In this document: in pieces, positions 1 to 13,458 of the stretch
Layout: every line of letters starts with the position of its first letter
Numbering within the stretch: the stretch's first letter is position 1
Source of the DNA: Rhabditoides inermis
Taxonomy: Eukaryota > Nematoda > Chromadorea > Rhabditida > Rhabditidae
Reading direction: 5' to 3'
NCBI GenBank assembly: GCA_963966185.1
Contig: CAWZYM010000331.1
Span: 1,569,001 to 1,633,000 of the forward strand
Length of the DNA stretch: 64,000 bases
The notes under the pieces: model-generated
The model's database searches: none
What the model saw: only the letters and a program-made list of their open reading frames with translations
Told to the model about the DNA's origin: nothing
Program-made: the position numbers and the translations under genes

Positions 1-771
1 TGCCTGGGAGTGAACGTGTGTTACGGAAAGCGCATACGAATATGATGTGATGAAATTCACACATTTCCCATAATTATACGCAATTCAAGAAACTCCCATA
101 AGCTCGTTATTGCGTCTCATACGAGAGTGATATGTGAGCATCGGAAAGATATTGAAAAATGTTTAATCAATCTCTGATAAACATGGTTCCGCTTTACCCC
201 CGAAAAGCACATATCATACATTTTATTAGCTAGCCAAAGATCCTGGTACGAAGGGATAATTACTGTGTGTTTTCGCTTTCATAAATAAGGCATTACAAAT
301 CACAAGCGCTAATGTCACAGACAACGTTAATAAATAGTTGGTCTTTCGATACACCTATTATTACCAGCCGTTACACAAAATTGTATTGCCAGTCACCTTT
401 TCACCTGCTCGCTGATTAGTCACTCGCATTTCGCAGTTGCGATACTGTTTTGTTGTGTACTCGATTACGACGTCTGCTTAGTCACCAGGCAATTTGCGTA
501 AATTACAATAATTTATGTATGTCAATTCAAATCCCGCTTCGATTCGACACGTGTGACTACCGTAACTAGTCGTAATCTGCACGTTTCAATGCATGAAGAG
601 AGTTTTGCTAATAGCTAATCCTTAGTCATATCTCCGCGAATATAGGGATGAGAACAATGTTCAGACAGAGAGAAGAGGGGTGGTGGAAATACAATCATAA
701 TGATGTTGAACGTTGGTTGTTGCAGAGAGAGAGAGAGCAGCTGAGTCGATTATAGTTTGAGAGGGAGAGAA

Positions 772-831
<60 letters not shown>

Positions 832-952
832 GAAGCGCATTGTGTGTGATGGCTATTATGAAATGGTTTGTCGCATGCGCACGTTTTCCCGATGTAATTC
901 GTTGTGTGTGGACATGGCAGTTCAGAGAGAGCGCGCCCGCGTTTATTGGAGT

Positions 953-998
<46 letters not shown>

Positions 999-1989
999 AC
1001 TATCTCCTCTATCTCTCTGCAGAGAGACGGCAAAGGGTCGCATTTATATATACACTCACTCACTCAGTCTTTCTATCCCGCTCTCCCCCTGTCTCTATAT
1101 ATATGCCCCGTAATTGCATTTTCCATTAGTAGTCGAGATTTATTTCGTTTCAGAGTGCTCTCTCTTCTCTCACTTTCTCTTCTCTCTAGCCGGAAACCAT
1201 CCACTTATGTACTCACATGATTGAATTTCGCGTTTTGATTGCGTCATATATAATTTCTATATTAAATTAAATGCAAGATCGCAACATGTCTGATCTTTTA
1301 GTAATGCTACAATGTATAACTGTGGGTGAGCATCTATAAATTGTGGGGTTCTAAACGCTAAACCCGCCACAACAGCCGTTTTTTTGTAAATCTACGTAAT
1401 TGGCGGTTGTAGACGGTGTTCGCACATCCCCCCTCTCTCTCTCCCTCTTCCTCCCTCTCTCTCAATCGCATTCCAATTATCGGTACACTTTTTAGTGTGT
1501 GGGAACGAGCCTCAAATTCCTCAATCCCTTCTGCGCTCAATCGCTTCAATTAGGCTGTTGTGTATGACACAATCTGCTTGTCCGCTCGAATTTTCCCTTT
1601 TTCCTCCTTCTTCTTTTCGCAGTCCGCTTGTGTGCCTAATTGCGTCTCTCGCCGCCGCCTATATAGCCGTTCGCAATTAGCATGCGAAACGGACGAGGAA
1701 AATAACACACACACGTATAATGTGTGTGTGGGTCTTTGAGTGAGCACGCGACAGTATTATAATAGATACACATTTCTGTCTCTTTGTCTCTGTCTCTCTT
1801 TCTCTCTGTCTCTCTTTCTGTCTCTCTCTCTTTCTCCGATTATAGGTGAAATTGCGGAACTACTGTAAACACATATGCGATTATGCTGTATGCCATTAAT
1901 ACACTGGCGGTTTGTAGAGACTGTTGATCCGATTGCGTTTCTACAAAACAGTAGTGGGGATCTATGATTTTTGCTTGTGTTGACACTCT

Positions 1990-2037
<48 letters not shown>

Positions 2038-3842
2038 TTTCTCTCTTTCTCCCTCTCTCTCGCTAGCAGAGGGTTTTGTAGATTAGCGTCTGGTTGATTG
2101 CATGATGCCATAAGAAAGCTTCATTGTAATTATGACTACAGAATGAGCAACCAGTTGTTTTTTCATTTTTCATTTGTGTTGAGTGAGTGTTCGTGGAACA
2201 CTAGCTGAGTCACGCGATGATCAGTTAGCTAGTGATGTCATGACATTTTGAAGACACATTCTACAAACTTCTATTTATAGGCATCTACAGCATCCTCCAT
2301 ATAGTGTCGCTTGAGGCTGAATTGAGCTCATTATTTGTAACTATCCGATATAGTATAGCTCGTTCCTATTCAATGCACACACATACATATTCATAGCTTT
2401 CTTTCTCATCGCGTAATCGAAGCTATTTTATGATTACAAATATATACATTTCCCTCCCGGCTTTCGGGAGCGAGACTAGCGAGTGCATAACACATGTGTG
2501 CTATATGCGTGTTTTTTTTCCACTAAATGAATGTTATTAAAGTGAGCGCCCGTTTCTGACAGACCCGCACTTTTAGCTCGCGAAAACATGCGGAAATTGA
2601 AGAGAGTGTATTTCCTCGTCGTGAAACGTTCCCATGGTCTCTGGCCGACGGCTCTCTCCTTTTCCCACGCTCCCTCCCCACTCCCCCCTGTCTGCCTCTC
2701 TCGCCTCGCCCCGCTCTCTCGCCTGCTGTCTGGCCTGCAGCTAATCAAGAGCACTTCTATTTATTCGAATGTGGCGAGAGGAAACGCGGAATTGCAATTA
2801 GAAATTGCGGTGAATACGAGAGCGGGGCACAAATAAGCCTCACCCGGCGCGCACGCCCCGCCCACAGACGCGTCATTAGTATTAGAACGGACTGTTTTAT
2901 TAGGTTTCACCCGCAAACACACACATAGTCGTCCTCTCCTCTCTCTCCCTCCTTTTCGTAATTAGTTTTCCCCGCTCGTCTCTTGCTCGCTCGCTACTTC
3001 CCATATTAGTTCTGTCACGTCTGTTTCTGTGTTTTATTCGCCCCGCGGTGTACGGTGCGGAATAATTTATTCCGCGCTCTAAATGTCGTTTCATGCCGGC
3101 TGGCCATATTATTGGAAATATGCGACGTGGCCTGAGCCCGACAAAAAAGGCGCGCATGATGAATTTATAAATGTGCACGATACGCCATAGTGCTTATTTA
3201 CGCAGACACGTGTGCTATAATGCTAAATTAATGTTCGCCGCCATAATGCGGTGTTTAGTCCTTTCCCGTAATAGGGTCTGGCGAAAGAAAAGCCGCTGTC
3301 GTTAATCCCCCGTGCTATAATTATACTACGCCACATTGTGTGTTGTACTTATTCTAATCAGTGTTTTATTGTGCGTTTGAGAGCGACTAGAACGTGAGAA
3401 AGAATATATTAATATGGCATTATGCGATTTGTATAGTGTGTCATTGGCGCCGCCCATTCTCTCTATGTGATTATAGTAGCAAAGTGAGCGCCCGATATCA
3501 CTTTCATTCTTTCACATTACGAATATATATATACGACTCTGTGAAAACTAATTATCATTCTACACGCGTACAATGTTTTGCTGATTTTTCTTTCTCTTTT
3601 TCACAATATATCATATGTGAACAACTTGTTATTCTGTACTCTCTTGATTTTTGTTTGCGTATAGCACTCATCATTCTTTTGTGATTGCTAATATAGTGTC
3701 ACCTCACAGGGGGATTTTCCTATTTCCCATATTATTATAATCGAGTGAAGCCTATTGTACAATTCTCGCTTGTTCGTGCTCGCTTAGTTGACTCTATTTA
3801 TATAGTACGTCGCTCCAATTGACTCATTGTTCTGGTTTATAG
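1..3842. other. Upstream spacer with simple repeats, no gene seen
   Basis: I found no convincing exon on either strand. The stretch holds (GA)n at about 726-832, (CT)n at 953-997 and 1992-2034, and mixed CT tracts at 1420-1460 and 1780-1840. Open frames here are low-complexity Ser-Leu or Arg-Glu translations of those tracts. A TATATAG at about 3796, roughly 45 bases before the homeobox start codon, could be a core promoter element. The region is a reasonable place for regulatory DNA of the homeobox gene, but nothing specific was recognised. Confidence 0.5.
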
Positions 3843-4509
3843 ATGATCTCGATTGGAACCCCGTTTTCGGCGTTCCGACCCTATCGCTCGCCTTCCAAAG
3901 ATGAGAAGAAAGACAGCGAAGACCTCCCGGCCAAGGTAATTTAGATGGAAATTTCATAATACCTCTAGACTGTGGAATGCACTTTATCCTATTCTTGTGC
4001 ATTTGCCAGTAATTACAGGAAAGTAGCCACGCGAGCAGAAAACAGTATGAAAAGAGCAAAAGTGTGCAGAGTATTGAGACTTTAATTGGCAATTGGTAAT
4101 CTACCTATTTTCCGCCATAGTTTCAATTACTGGGAATAGAGAGAAAAAACATGAAAAGGGTGAAGGCGTTCAATTAGCTTCGATGCTTTGATGCTCAGTC
4201 AGGCCATCACATATAATGAAATTGCGTTCGAGATATTTTTTCCCTCGAAACCTCGAAACATCACCGATTCGTATTGCAGATTTAGTCAGATCTACCAAAC
4301 CAAAAACGAGATTATGGAATTTTAACACAAATGCTTACAAATAAGGCAATATCGTTTATTGCATCAGTCGTATATACCTAATGGTGTTTTTTCACGGTCG
4401 CTTAGTATTTTGTAGGCCGTGCTTGAAGGCGAAATTTTTTGAGTGGTGATATTTTAGGGAGCGTGACTTTACGCGTTTCCGGACAGGAAACATGTACATG
4501 TACATATAC

Positions 4510-4563
<54 letters not shown>

Positions 4564-5174
4564 TTCAAACACGCTCCGAGAATTTCCGCATTTGCAACTC
4601 TTGCTTGAGTGATTATAGGATTCATTGATAACTTAATAGGCTAATGCGATGTGCCGATAGCCTGATGGCTCGAAATGATGTTTGAATGATGCTTCCCTGT
4701 TCTTTGGAAAGAAAACATTTAGTAGCATTTTCGTGCTAACGAAATCTGAAGAAAATGATGTGATTGTTTTTGCGGGAAAACTCGGAAAGTATAGCGTGAA
4801 AGAGTGAGATTAATTAGCATACAATACAATTTTGCTCACTCTCATGCGCGTCTCACGAAAACAATAGCAGCTTGCTGAGCGGATACGAATTAAATTTTTG
4901 TAGATATGTGTTGGAGCACACACATTTTTGTGGCATAGATATTAATGATTCATTCGCGTGCGTCAACTGTACGGTTACTGATTACTATGCAGTTATGAAT
5001 GCTACAATACTCTTGTACCATTTTGATACTGTACAGTTAGATTTGGCAATAATAACTTTTTTGTAGCAAGTCATAGTTATGATTTGCAGAAGCCAAAACT
5101 CTCCACCGAGATGGATCTATCACAGCTCTCGCAGCTCACGCAGCTCGGACTCAACCTGTTGCCGCAGGTACTGT

Positions 5175-5247
<73 letters not shown>

Positions 5248-7078
5248 CGTTTATCCGGAATCGTTGTATCTGAATATAACAACACAATCATGATGATATA
5301 AAGCATACAGTAGCGCCTAAGATGCTAGATACATAATAGGCTAACGCCGGGGAAAATCAGGTAGACTGACGATGTTAGTGGCGGAGGTATGTTTGTTTAC
5401 TTGTTTAATCATGGGTTATGACATCATTTATAGTCCGGACAGCCCTCCCTTCCCTTGGTGGATCCTTTGGCTGCACTAACACCTCAATTTGCCAAACAAC
5501 TCCTGGGATTCGACCCTAGCCAGGTAAATATAAGATCATTACCTAAATTATTACCTAAATGTTAGCACGTACTGTAAGCGAAAAAGTGATGCCACGAAAT
5601 GTCAGAGATAGAATCGCTTCGAGCTCATCAACACTTCAACTCGTCGAGAAAAAGTGTACCGTATTCTCAGTACAGTGCACCAATTTCATGTCACGTTGAC
5701 ATTTGCAATTTGCCGTTAGTTGGCGTATAAATAACTCATTTACCGAGAACAGATTAGCGAGTTCTATTCTCGCAACACAACACACTCACTCAGTTTAGTT
5801 TTATCAACAATGAAATCTTTGTCCCATAGTCTTTGATCTTTCTCGGTAGAGTCTCTCATGAAAAAAGTGGAACTGACTTCACAAAAAACGCCAAACTTTT
5901 GCATTTAGGATACATAACAATATTAGAAAATCCCTTTATCTCGTTAGTGAGTCATTTAGAGAGAGACGTTATTTTGTGTCATATTTTTCGTATGATCATG
6001 TAAGCAGAATGTAATTCCGTTTGCAGAAAAAAAGGTAATCAGGAATTTGTATGTTAAATGTAGTGTAATCACAAAATATGTTTTCTCACGTTTTCAAATA
6101 CGGAGTGATTTGTTGAGCACTGCCAGTCTATTATTCCATTTCCTTTCTTTGCGATTAACTCTACTAGTTACTAACACTTGATTAGCCCCGAGAGGAATGA
6201 TATAACCATGTTAAGATGATTTTTGAAACCCCCTTTCTTAGACCTAATTACTGGAACTCACGTGAAGACGTGACTATTATGAATTCTGGGAAAGCGAGTG
6301 TGAGATCATTTTGATGAGATCAAAAACGCAATAAGAGCCAATTACTATTACTATTACACTGCGGGCGAGAACTAGTTTCTGTTTATAATGTAGAGTGACA
6401 AAAATATTACAGAAATATAGGGACGCAAATATATTAATAATAGTTTAATTAGAGAGGGCGCGCAGCGCCCTCTCTTTTGGCTTAGGATAGGGCTCGCGCC
6501 AGAATTTTCAAGAAGCTGTATCCAAAAATCATGTTAGCAGGAATGTGAACTCATTCAATTCATGTTAGTTAGATTCGCACGGGTCCGTAGGCCAGATCAC
6601 TAATTGATGGCATCTTTGTATCTTTTCTCCGAAAGAAGTTATGAGCGATCTCGCGCACCCATGAGGTGAGAGGCCAGCGTGTGGGTGGGTGGGTGGGTGG
6701 GTGGGTGGGTGTCGTGTCCGGTAACGCTGACTCTCTGCCGAAAGCGTACTCTCTCGCGTTTTCTGCCCGTGTTCTCCAACTCGCACTTTGAGTGTAGTTC
6801 GCCCCGCCGCCGCCAGCGTCTAATTCGCGCCGGGTTTGCGTTGTTTTGGGTCCGCCAACTATAACCAGGAGAAAGAGCGCAGTAGGCGCGACTCCGAACG
6901 GTAGTGAGAAAATATGTGGGGAAAACGTTTTTGTGAAACGTAACGGCGATCCGAAACGTAACGAGTGATCTGTGGTTCAGGAGAGTAAGAAGAGAGAGAA
7001 CGGCCGAGAGTGTGTGTTAGTATTTGTAAACGTTGATAGAAGAGCAGAAAATATAAAGAGACAGTGAGAGAAGGGCAG

Positions 7079-7139
<61 letters not shown>

Positions 7140-7518
7140 AACAGTGAAAGAGAGAGAAGGGACGAAGAGAAGGAGATAACACAGTGAGTGAGAGATAGTA
7201 GTTTTTTGATAAAATCCATATGAATAGTCATAATTCAGCACATATTCAAATGAAATTCATTCAGCACATATTCAAATGAAATGAATAGTCATAATTCAGC
7301 ACATATTCAAATGAAATTTTCTATGAAATTCAACAAAAGCACATATATTATCTGTTAAAAAGTACTTGCGTAAAGATATTAAGTTTGTCTTGACCCAATT
7401 CAACAAAAGCGCATGCATAAAACGTTTACAAATACTAACACAAACCTGCGCATAACGGACAGTGGACACTAACAGATGAAATATAACAATACAAATGAAT
7501 AACGTCATACGTCCATAT

Positions 7519-7580
<62 letters not shown>

Positions 7581-7965
7581 GGGGGAGAGAGGCGCAGGTT
7601 TGTGTTAGTATTTGTAAACGTTTTATGCATGCGCTTTTGTTGAATTGGGTCAAGACAAACTTAATATCTTTACGCAAGTACTTTTTAACAGATAATACTA
7701 TTATTGTGTTGGGTACGATACATGGGCAACGAAACAAAGCCAACGGAGGGGAGAGAAACTGGATGCAGAATGACAGTGACACTTATTATCACCATGGCGA
7801 GTACTTGAAAAAAAGACAAAGAATATAAAATACATACGAATGTTCAGCTGATCGCCACGTCCCTCCCCTCGCTGCCGATCACCTCTCTCGCATCCATGCC
7901 TTCTATCCCAGTCTCCTCACCATCCACGTCGACAGATATACACATCGTCGCAACCAGGTGGGCTC

Positions 7966-8009
<44 letters not shown>

Positions 8010-8221
8010 GCTTGATTAGACGATAAGTTTTGTTAAATGTATTTTTGGGACCGAAATCACCAGATGGTCGTAAGTTTTTTTGGAAGACATACATTTATAC
8101 AATTTACATGAACGTTTTCAGCGCCCCCAAAGCTGAAGAGCAGGGCCAGGAGGGACGGCGGCGGAAGCGCACCACCTTCACTACCCAGCAGGCAATGCAG
8201 TTAGAGAAGGTGAGAGAGAGG

Positions 8222-8253
<32 letters not shown>

Positions 8254-8263
8254 AAGAGGAAGA

Positions 8264-8303
<40 letters not shown>

Positions 8304-8463
8304 CGTTCCAGGAGTACCTCTCCGACCAGTACATGCCGCGCAACCGGCGGCTGACAGTGGCGGAGGAGCTCGGCCTCTCTGAGTGTCAGATCAAGACCTG
8401 GTTCCAGAACCGACGCGCCAAGGACAAGAAGATACGACCGGATCGGTGAGCGCGCTCTCTCTC

Positions 8464-8534
<71 letters not shown>

Positions 8535-8857
8535 CACCGATCTATTAATCGATCGAATGACCATGGATTGATTTACCGATCGATTGATTGCTAACTGATA
8601 ATCATTCCAGCACGGAGGCCTCCTCCTCGTCTCCGGTCGCGTCGGTGCCGCCGGTGGTTCCGTCCCTGCCCCTGCCCTCCTCGCTCCCTTCCTCTCTCCC
8701 TCCCTCTCTCCCCTCCACCCTGCCCTCTCTCTACCCCGGCTTCAACTACGCCAGCCAGTACGGCTACGACCTCGGTGGAATGTCGGCCGAGGCTCTGGCC
8801 TCCTACCTCGACTCGGTCAACAAGGACAAGGACGAGGAAAAGGTGCCTACCAACTGA
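3843..8857 (+). CDS. ANTP-class homeobox transcription factor, rough-like homeodomain
   Basis: A nuclear DNA-binding regulator. Seven exons keep one frame: 3843-3935, 5090-5167, 5434-5523, 7848-7957, 8122-8209, 8312-8445 and 8611-8857, giving 279 aa. The homeodomain spans exons 5 and 6. It has F8, L16, Y20, L40, W48, F49, Q50, N51 and R53 at the canonical places, with recognition helix QIKTWFQNRRAKDKK. The AKDK tail and RTTFTTQQ arm resemble Drosophila Rough more than Hox, Gbx or engrailed; this is judged by eye. The start follows a TTTATAG acceptor directly, as in trans-spliced nematode genes; further 5' exons cannot be excluded. Flanks are Ser/Pro/Leu-rich, and the C-terminus has a proline-serine tract followed by an aromatic FNYASQYGYDL segment. 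An alternative shorter start is the Met at 5111. Exons are certain; the orthology is not. Confidence 0.88.
5175..5290 (-). repeat. AATC tetranucleotide run and retroposon 3'-end remnant
   Basis: The run of (AATC)n at 5175-5246 is followed by sequence matching the 3' end of the dispersed retroposon seen at 45721-46115 and 62120-62503 (TTATCCGGAATCG versus TTATCCAGAATCG). On the minus strand this is a 3' end with a (GATT)n tail. It lies at the start of homeobox intron 2 and is truncated. Confidence 0.6.
6440..7710. mobile_element. Composite hairpin element in homeobox intron 3
   Basis: Sequence from about 6470 to 6610 matches 57500-57640. The 3' part is an inverted repeat: arm 7340-7455 and arm 7590-7705 are nearly perfect reverse complements, separated by a loop of about 135 bases containing pure (GA)n at 7521-7580. 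The second copy at 57500-58140 repeats the layout. A further (GA)n lies at 7082-7136 and a (GTGG)n run at 6679-6709. No coding capacity was recognised, so it looks like a non-autonomous DNA element. Confidence 0.65.
8210..8311 (+). other. GA-rich homeobox intron, frame-preserving
   Basis: This intron splits homeodomain helix 1 between residues 18 and 19 (LEK|EY). It is exactly 102 bases, almost entirely GA repeats, and contains no stop codon in the reading frame. It ends in a normal GTTCCAG acceptor. Retention would add 34 Arg/Glu-rich residues inside helix 1. Splicing is the better reading because the joined exons give a homeodomain of exact length. Confidence 0.85.
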
Positions 8858-9311
8858 GCCCTTCCGACGTTCCGACGCCAGTAGAGCAGATAGATTTGAT
8901 CTCATTTCACACACACACATCGATTTCCTCACCAGTCACACTTTCTGTTTGCTAATTCTGTCTCGGTATTTTTGTCTCATCATCATCATTCCCCGTTTCC
9001 CAATTGTTTTTCCCACGTTATATTATACATTTATGGTGGTCGTTTTCTTCATCATCGTGGTTACTTGCTATAAATGGTTTGTACGATATGATGACAGTGC
9101 GAATTGGATTGCCGTACAATTACAAACTTTTATTGCAGAACATTCAAGTCGGGCTTTTTCCCTTTTACTTGTGCCTTTACTCACATGATCGGTTTCGTTA
9201 CTTAAGAATGTCCTCCGAGTTGAGACAATGAAAGCAGACAGGGTCTTTGGTTCGTTACGGAAAGTTACGGGGCTGTTTACTCGTGGAAAAAACGGACAGC
9301 TACCTGTATAA

Positions 9312-9361
<50 letters not shown>

Positions 9362-10301
9362 CACTCAGCACCAGCCCGTTGTCGAAAGCACATCTTGGCG
9401 AGTGTGCCTCCCTGCGAGCTCCTCTCTGCTGCCACGAATGACAGAGGGCGAGGGGAGTACTGAAGGTACATTGTAAAAGTAAAGTTAAAAATATCCCTAT
9501 AACCTGTCACTTATGTCTTTGATTCTGGAAGTTAGTACTTAATAACTCAATACGAAACTCACCACATAGCAGGTGTTCGTCTCTGCACTGCATTGTATAC
9601 GCCGTCTTTCGGACAGGGATCTGCGACAGATATGGAAAAGAGAGAGAATAGGGCGAATAGTAACATCTGAGAAAAAAACCCACGAAATGTTGTAAAGATT
9701 CATCTGAACGCGTAAAATACAATAGTTTGTATGAGATGGTATGTTATAATTCCAGGATATCATTGGGTGTAGTAGTGTAGTATTGAGCGAAAGTGTATGC
9801 TAGTTAGCTGGTTTATAAGCATTGTATTATCAGTTGTGCTTATCATATTCCAGTATTCCAGTGATATCATTCTGACGTGCAGACACTGGCTCGAAAGATA
9901 ACAAAGGGGTTTCTCTGGATCAATCTGACGCACGACACGTTTGCTGTCTAGTGCACATTGTACTCTCGAAAGTTTGAGAAAAACGTATACAATGCGAAAG
10001 TATGTTTATTTCCCGACACGTACATATGTTTATTTGAACACATGTCCCGGGGAGAAAACCCGCAACTGTTTCTCGCAGGTGCCGGGGCTTGTTTGTTTTG
10101 TGTACCTCTATGCTAATTCGTTGCGCGGGCTTAGTGGGCGGGACCGGGTCAGCGGACCCTCACCCTCTCTCGCCCCCCGAAAGGTCCCCTACCTGTGAAC
10201 AGCTTCCTGTCATTAGTGGCAGCCGGCGGCATGTCTTTGCATTTTGTAATTACCTCTCATTTATAAGAGTATTCCGTTGAATTTGAAGTGCACCGTTTCA
10301 G
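8858..10301. other. Spacer between the homeobox gene and agrin
   Basis: About 1.4 kb with no exon found on either strand. It contains (GA)n at 9317-9359 and otherwise unremarkable sequence. It must hold the 3' end of the homeobox transcript and the promoter or outron of the NtA form of agrin; I see no clear AATAAA or TATA element. Confidence 0.5.
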
Positions 10302-11239
10302 ATTCTCTACGCAATGTTGAGAGCGGTCGCTTTATTCGCGCTTTTTGCGCTTTCCACCGCCAAGTCCTGTAATCGCGTGAATCGACGGGATCTGAATGCG
10401 ACGTTTGATTCGGCGGATGTATTGGTTTCGGCTACAGTACTCCAGATAGTGGTCGATCCAGTGGAGGGAGAGTTCAAGGTACGGTAACGGGTTTCGTGTC
10501 CGAATGACCGTAATCTTTCAGACCGCGACTCTGCGTCTCTTGCGAGTATTCAAGGGCGGCGAATTGTTGAGTAACGGCCGGCACTACAAGAGTATTCTGC
10601 GGGTGGAGAGACTGAAAGAAGACGAGGTGGGCTACTCTTCTTTCGATTTCATCCCGTTCCGCCATTCAGGTCTGCTTAGGCAGAGTGTTTTCTGGAGATA
10701 CCAAGGTTTTCCCGCTCACTTCCCTTGGTTCCGGTCGTTTCGCGATCGCCTCTTCACCCCTACCCGTCTCACTCTCTGTTCTCGATCATCTACACAGTGT
10801 GGCTATCGGTGAGAGGGCGCATGTGAACCCATGGCTTTGTGGCTAGCGCGCGCCGCCGCCGCTCGCAAGGTCGCGGGTTCGATCCCGGTACACTGCGTAT
10901 GATGCTTACAAAGCTCAACAGGCTTGAACACTCCGTGTAGATAACCCTCTTCACTTCTGAGGCAGTCTTTTGCAGTTTTGCGGAATTTGTAATATTTTTA
11001 CAACTAATTTGGGGTATTCCCGTGATTGAGCGCTAATTAGCGCTGGCTGGTGGATTACAACAATGCGTGTGTGGCTTGTGAATGCCGCGCATCCCACCTG
11101 CCATGTCTCTGTGTTTGCAGAAGCCTCAATGAGATAATTGAACAAGTGTACCCACCTGGATGTTTCACACGACAGGATGACAGCCATACATTGTTCATTT
11201 CAGGCCGTCATCTCCGAAAGCGCAGAAAGTTCAGGAAGT
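10302..11239 (+). CDS. agr-1: Agrin exons 1-4: signal peptide and NtA domain
   Basis: Exon 10302-10478 (ATG at 10314) encodes a hydrophobic leader of about 17 residues and then [18 protein letters not shown]. Exon 10522-10626 continues with [13 protein letters not shown], like the RVWRYLKGK stretch of agrin NtA. Exon 11121-11239 gives [18 protein letters not shown], like the segment before IFFV in NtA. NtA binds the laminin coiled coil. Exon 10522-10626 ends in phase 0 but 11121 needs phase 2; an 11-base exon at 10798-10808 with perfect flanking AG and GT bridges this exactly. The domain is diverged, so the call rests on fold-like pattern and position. Confidence 0.75.
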
Positions 11240-11282
11240 GTGAGTATTGTGTTGACTACAAGTCTACAAGGAGGAAAAGAGG

Positions 11283-11334
<52 letters not shown>

Positions 11335-11343
11335 TAGAGAGAA

Positions 11344-11400
<57 letters not shown>

Positions 11401-11875
11401 TTGTTTCTAGCCCGCTGCGAGCGTCACAAGTGCGCGTACGGCTCGAAATGCGTGCATTCCACGTGAGTTGCAAATGTTATTGAGTGATATTTGAACAAGA
11501 CGTTGATTGTTTAAAAGAACTATCTCGCATGAAAAGAGAGATGTGAAACGTGAATCTTTACTAGCTCGTGCAATGACCGCAGCAGCGTAGCATGTACGAA
11601 TGTATAGAAGACAAGTGCACATTTCATTCATCCCATCCCTATTCAATGGTGCTCCGTACATACATTTAAATTTCATGTGACCGCGTCCTGTAGCCATATG
11701 AGACAATACTTTATCCGTTGGACGTTTCACCGAATCCGTCGGACACATGTTGTTTAAGTGGTCAATGCGAGTGCCGTCATCTCTCCTCTTGCCGCGCGGA
11801 GTGGACGCGGCGAGTGTGTGGCACCGACGGAGTCACCTACCAGTCACACTGCCATCTGGCTGTCAGGTAGGGGAT

Positions 11876-11935
<60 letters not shown>

Positions 11936-13376
11936 CTTTCTTCTCTCTTCTCTGATTTTCTTTCTCCTTTTCTTCGTTTTATTCCATGAAACACAACGTA
12001 GATTCAATTGACATATTCAAAGGTATTTGGGCAATTGAGGAGTGTTCGAAACGGAAGTAGGAAAGCGCACAGCAAATTGGTGTGATGCGAAACGAAGAGT
12101 ATTTGAGAAGTAGGTGAAACGTAACCGCCGCCACAAAATACAAATCCACTAAATCGCGCGCTCTGAAACCATAATGGGATCAGAACTACCGTAGGGATCA
12201 TCTCGACAAACCCTATATAGTTCTATGCTCTCAATAAGTTGGTGTAGATCAGAGGAAGACGGAGAGTCAGCTCTAGGCAATAGCAAAATAAGAGAGGCAG
12301 ACGGTTATGGCACCGTATTTCGAACTGCAAGCGAGGTAGATCGAAAACTATCGCTCTGGCGCCGAGTATATCTCTCACCCTCTCTCCTATTGCAGAGCGT
12401 GCGCCGCCGCCGCTTCAGAGGGCAAGCGCATCCGAGTCGCCTACGTGGGACAGTGCGGTGAGTGATTATCACTGTTCTCATATTATTGATGTGAATATGA
12501 GTTTGATAACCTATCGAACTGACTTCATGGGTTCATGGTGAGTGACGTCATCATTTTCCTGATTTTATTATCTATCTTTATAGGAATAGCACAAAGATGG
12601 TCCATGTACTCTCTCTATCTTGTCGCATTGTTAGTAAACATGCGGCGGCCGCGTTTCATCTCGCTCTCCCACGCCGCTGCTAATCCCTTCCGAGAGAGCC
12701 ACTTGGAGTTGGCACCTTGAGAGGGAGAGAGAGATAGAGAGAGGGGGGGGGGAGAGAGAGAGGAGATGCTGTTTGCGTAGTGGCTGATGCGTGTCCAACT
12801 GGCTGATTCGCTGGCGGAGTCACTGACCCTATCCTGCCCGGAAACGCCTGGTGTGATTGCCAATGTCTGTGTTTGTTGGGGTATTTGGTCTGTGAAAAAC
12901 GATGAGGGATGCGACAGGAATGAATGTACAAAGATTGCATTTGAAAAACCAGTACAAAGTGCGTCAATATCGTTTTCGCAACTAAAAGACCGATGTGAAA
13001 TTTACAAACAATGAAAAAAATAACAATAGACACAGCCACACAGCTATGCCATTGCCAGGGTGTCTGTATTTGTTGAACGTGGAGAATATAAACATCCCCT
13101 AGGTGAATTTTCATATCGATTGTGGAATGTAGTGGAATGTGTTGGGTAAAAAAAAGACCTATTGCTTCCGAACCGTTGTCTTAAACTAATGAGGTATAGT
13201 GAAACGTATCCCAAAACTTAGTGACTAATTTTCGCACATAGTAGTACACGTTAGTGTTCCATCCCCGTTTTCTGGCGGGACAATTCCATGAACACGAGAT
13301 GAGGTCATCAATCATGCTGTGTCGCGCTCCGATGCGCATAGGTATTGAGACGGGCGAGATGAGTTATCGAACCACT

Positions 13377-13458
<82 letters not shown>

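Noticed and set aside
695..1220. Open frames of Arg-Glu or Ser-Leu repeats on both strands
   Set aside because: They are translations of (GA)n/(CT)n microsatellites with no splice sites, start context or non-repeat sequence.
10314..12457. NtA plus FS1 as a separate gene from agrin
   Set aside because: FS1 ends in the same phase-1 donor as all other modules and no stop or poly(A) signal follows; joining to FS2 is the simpler reading, though not proven.
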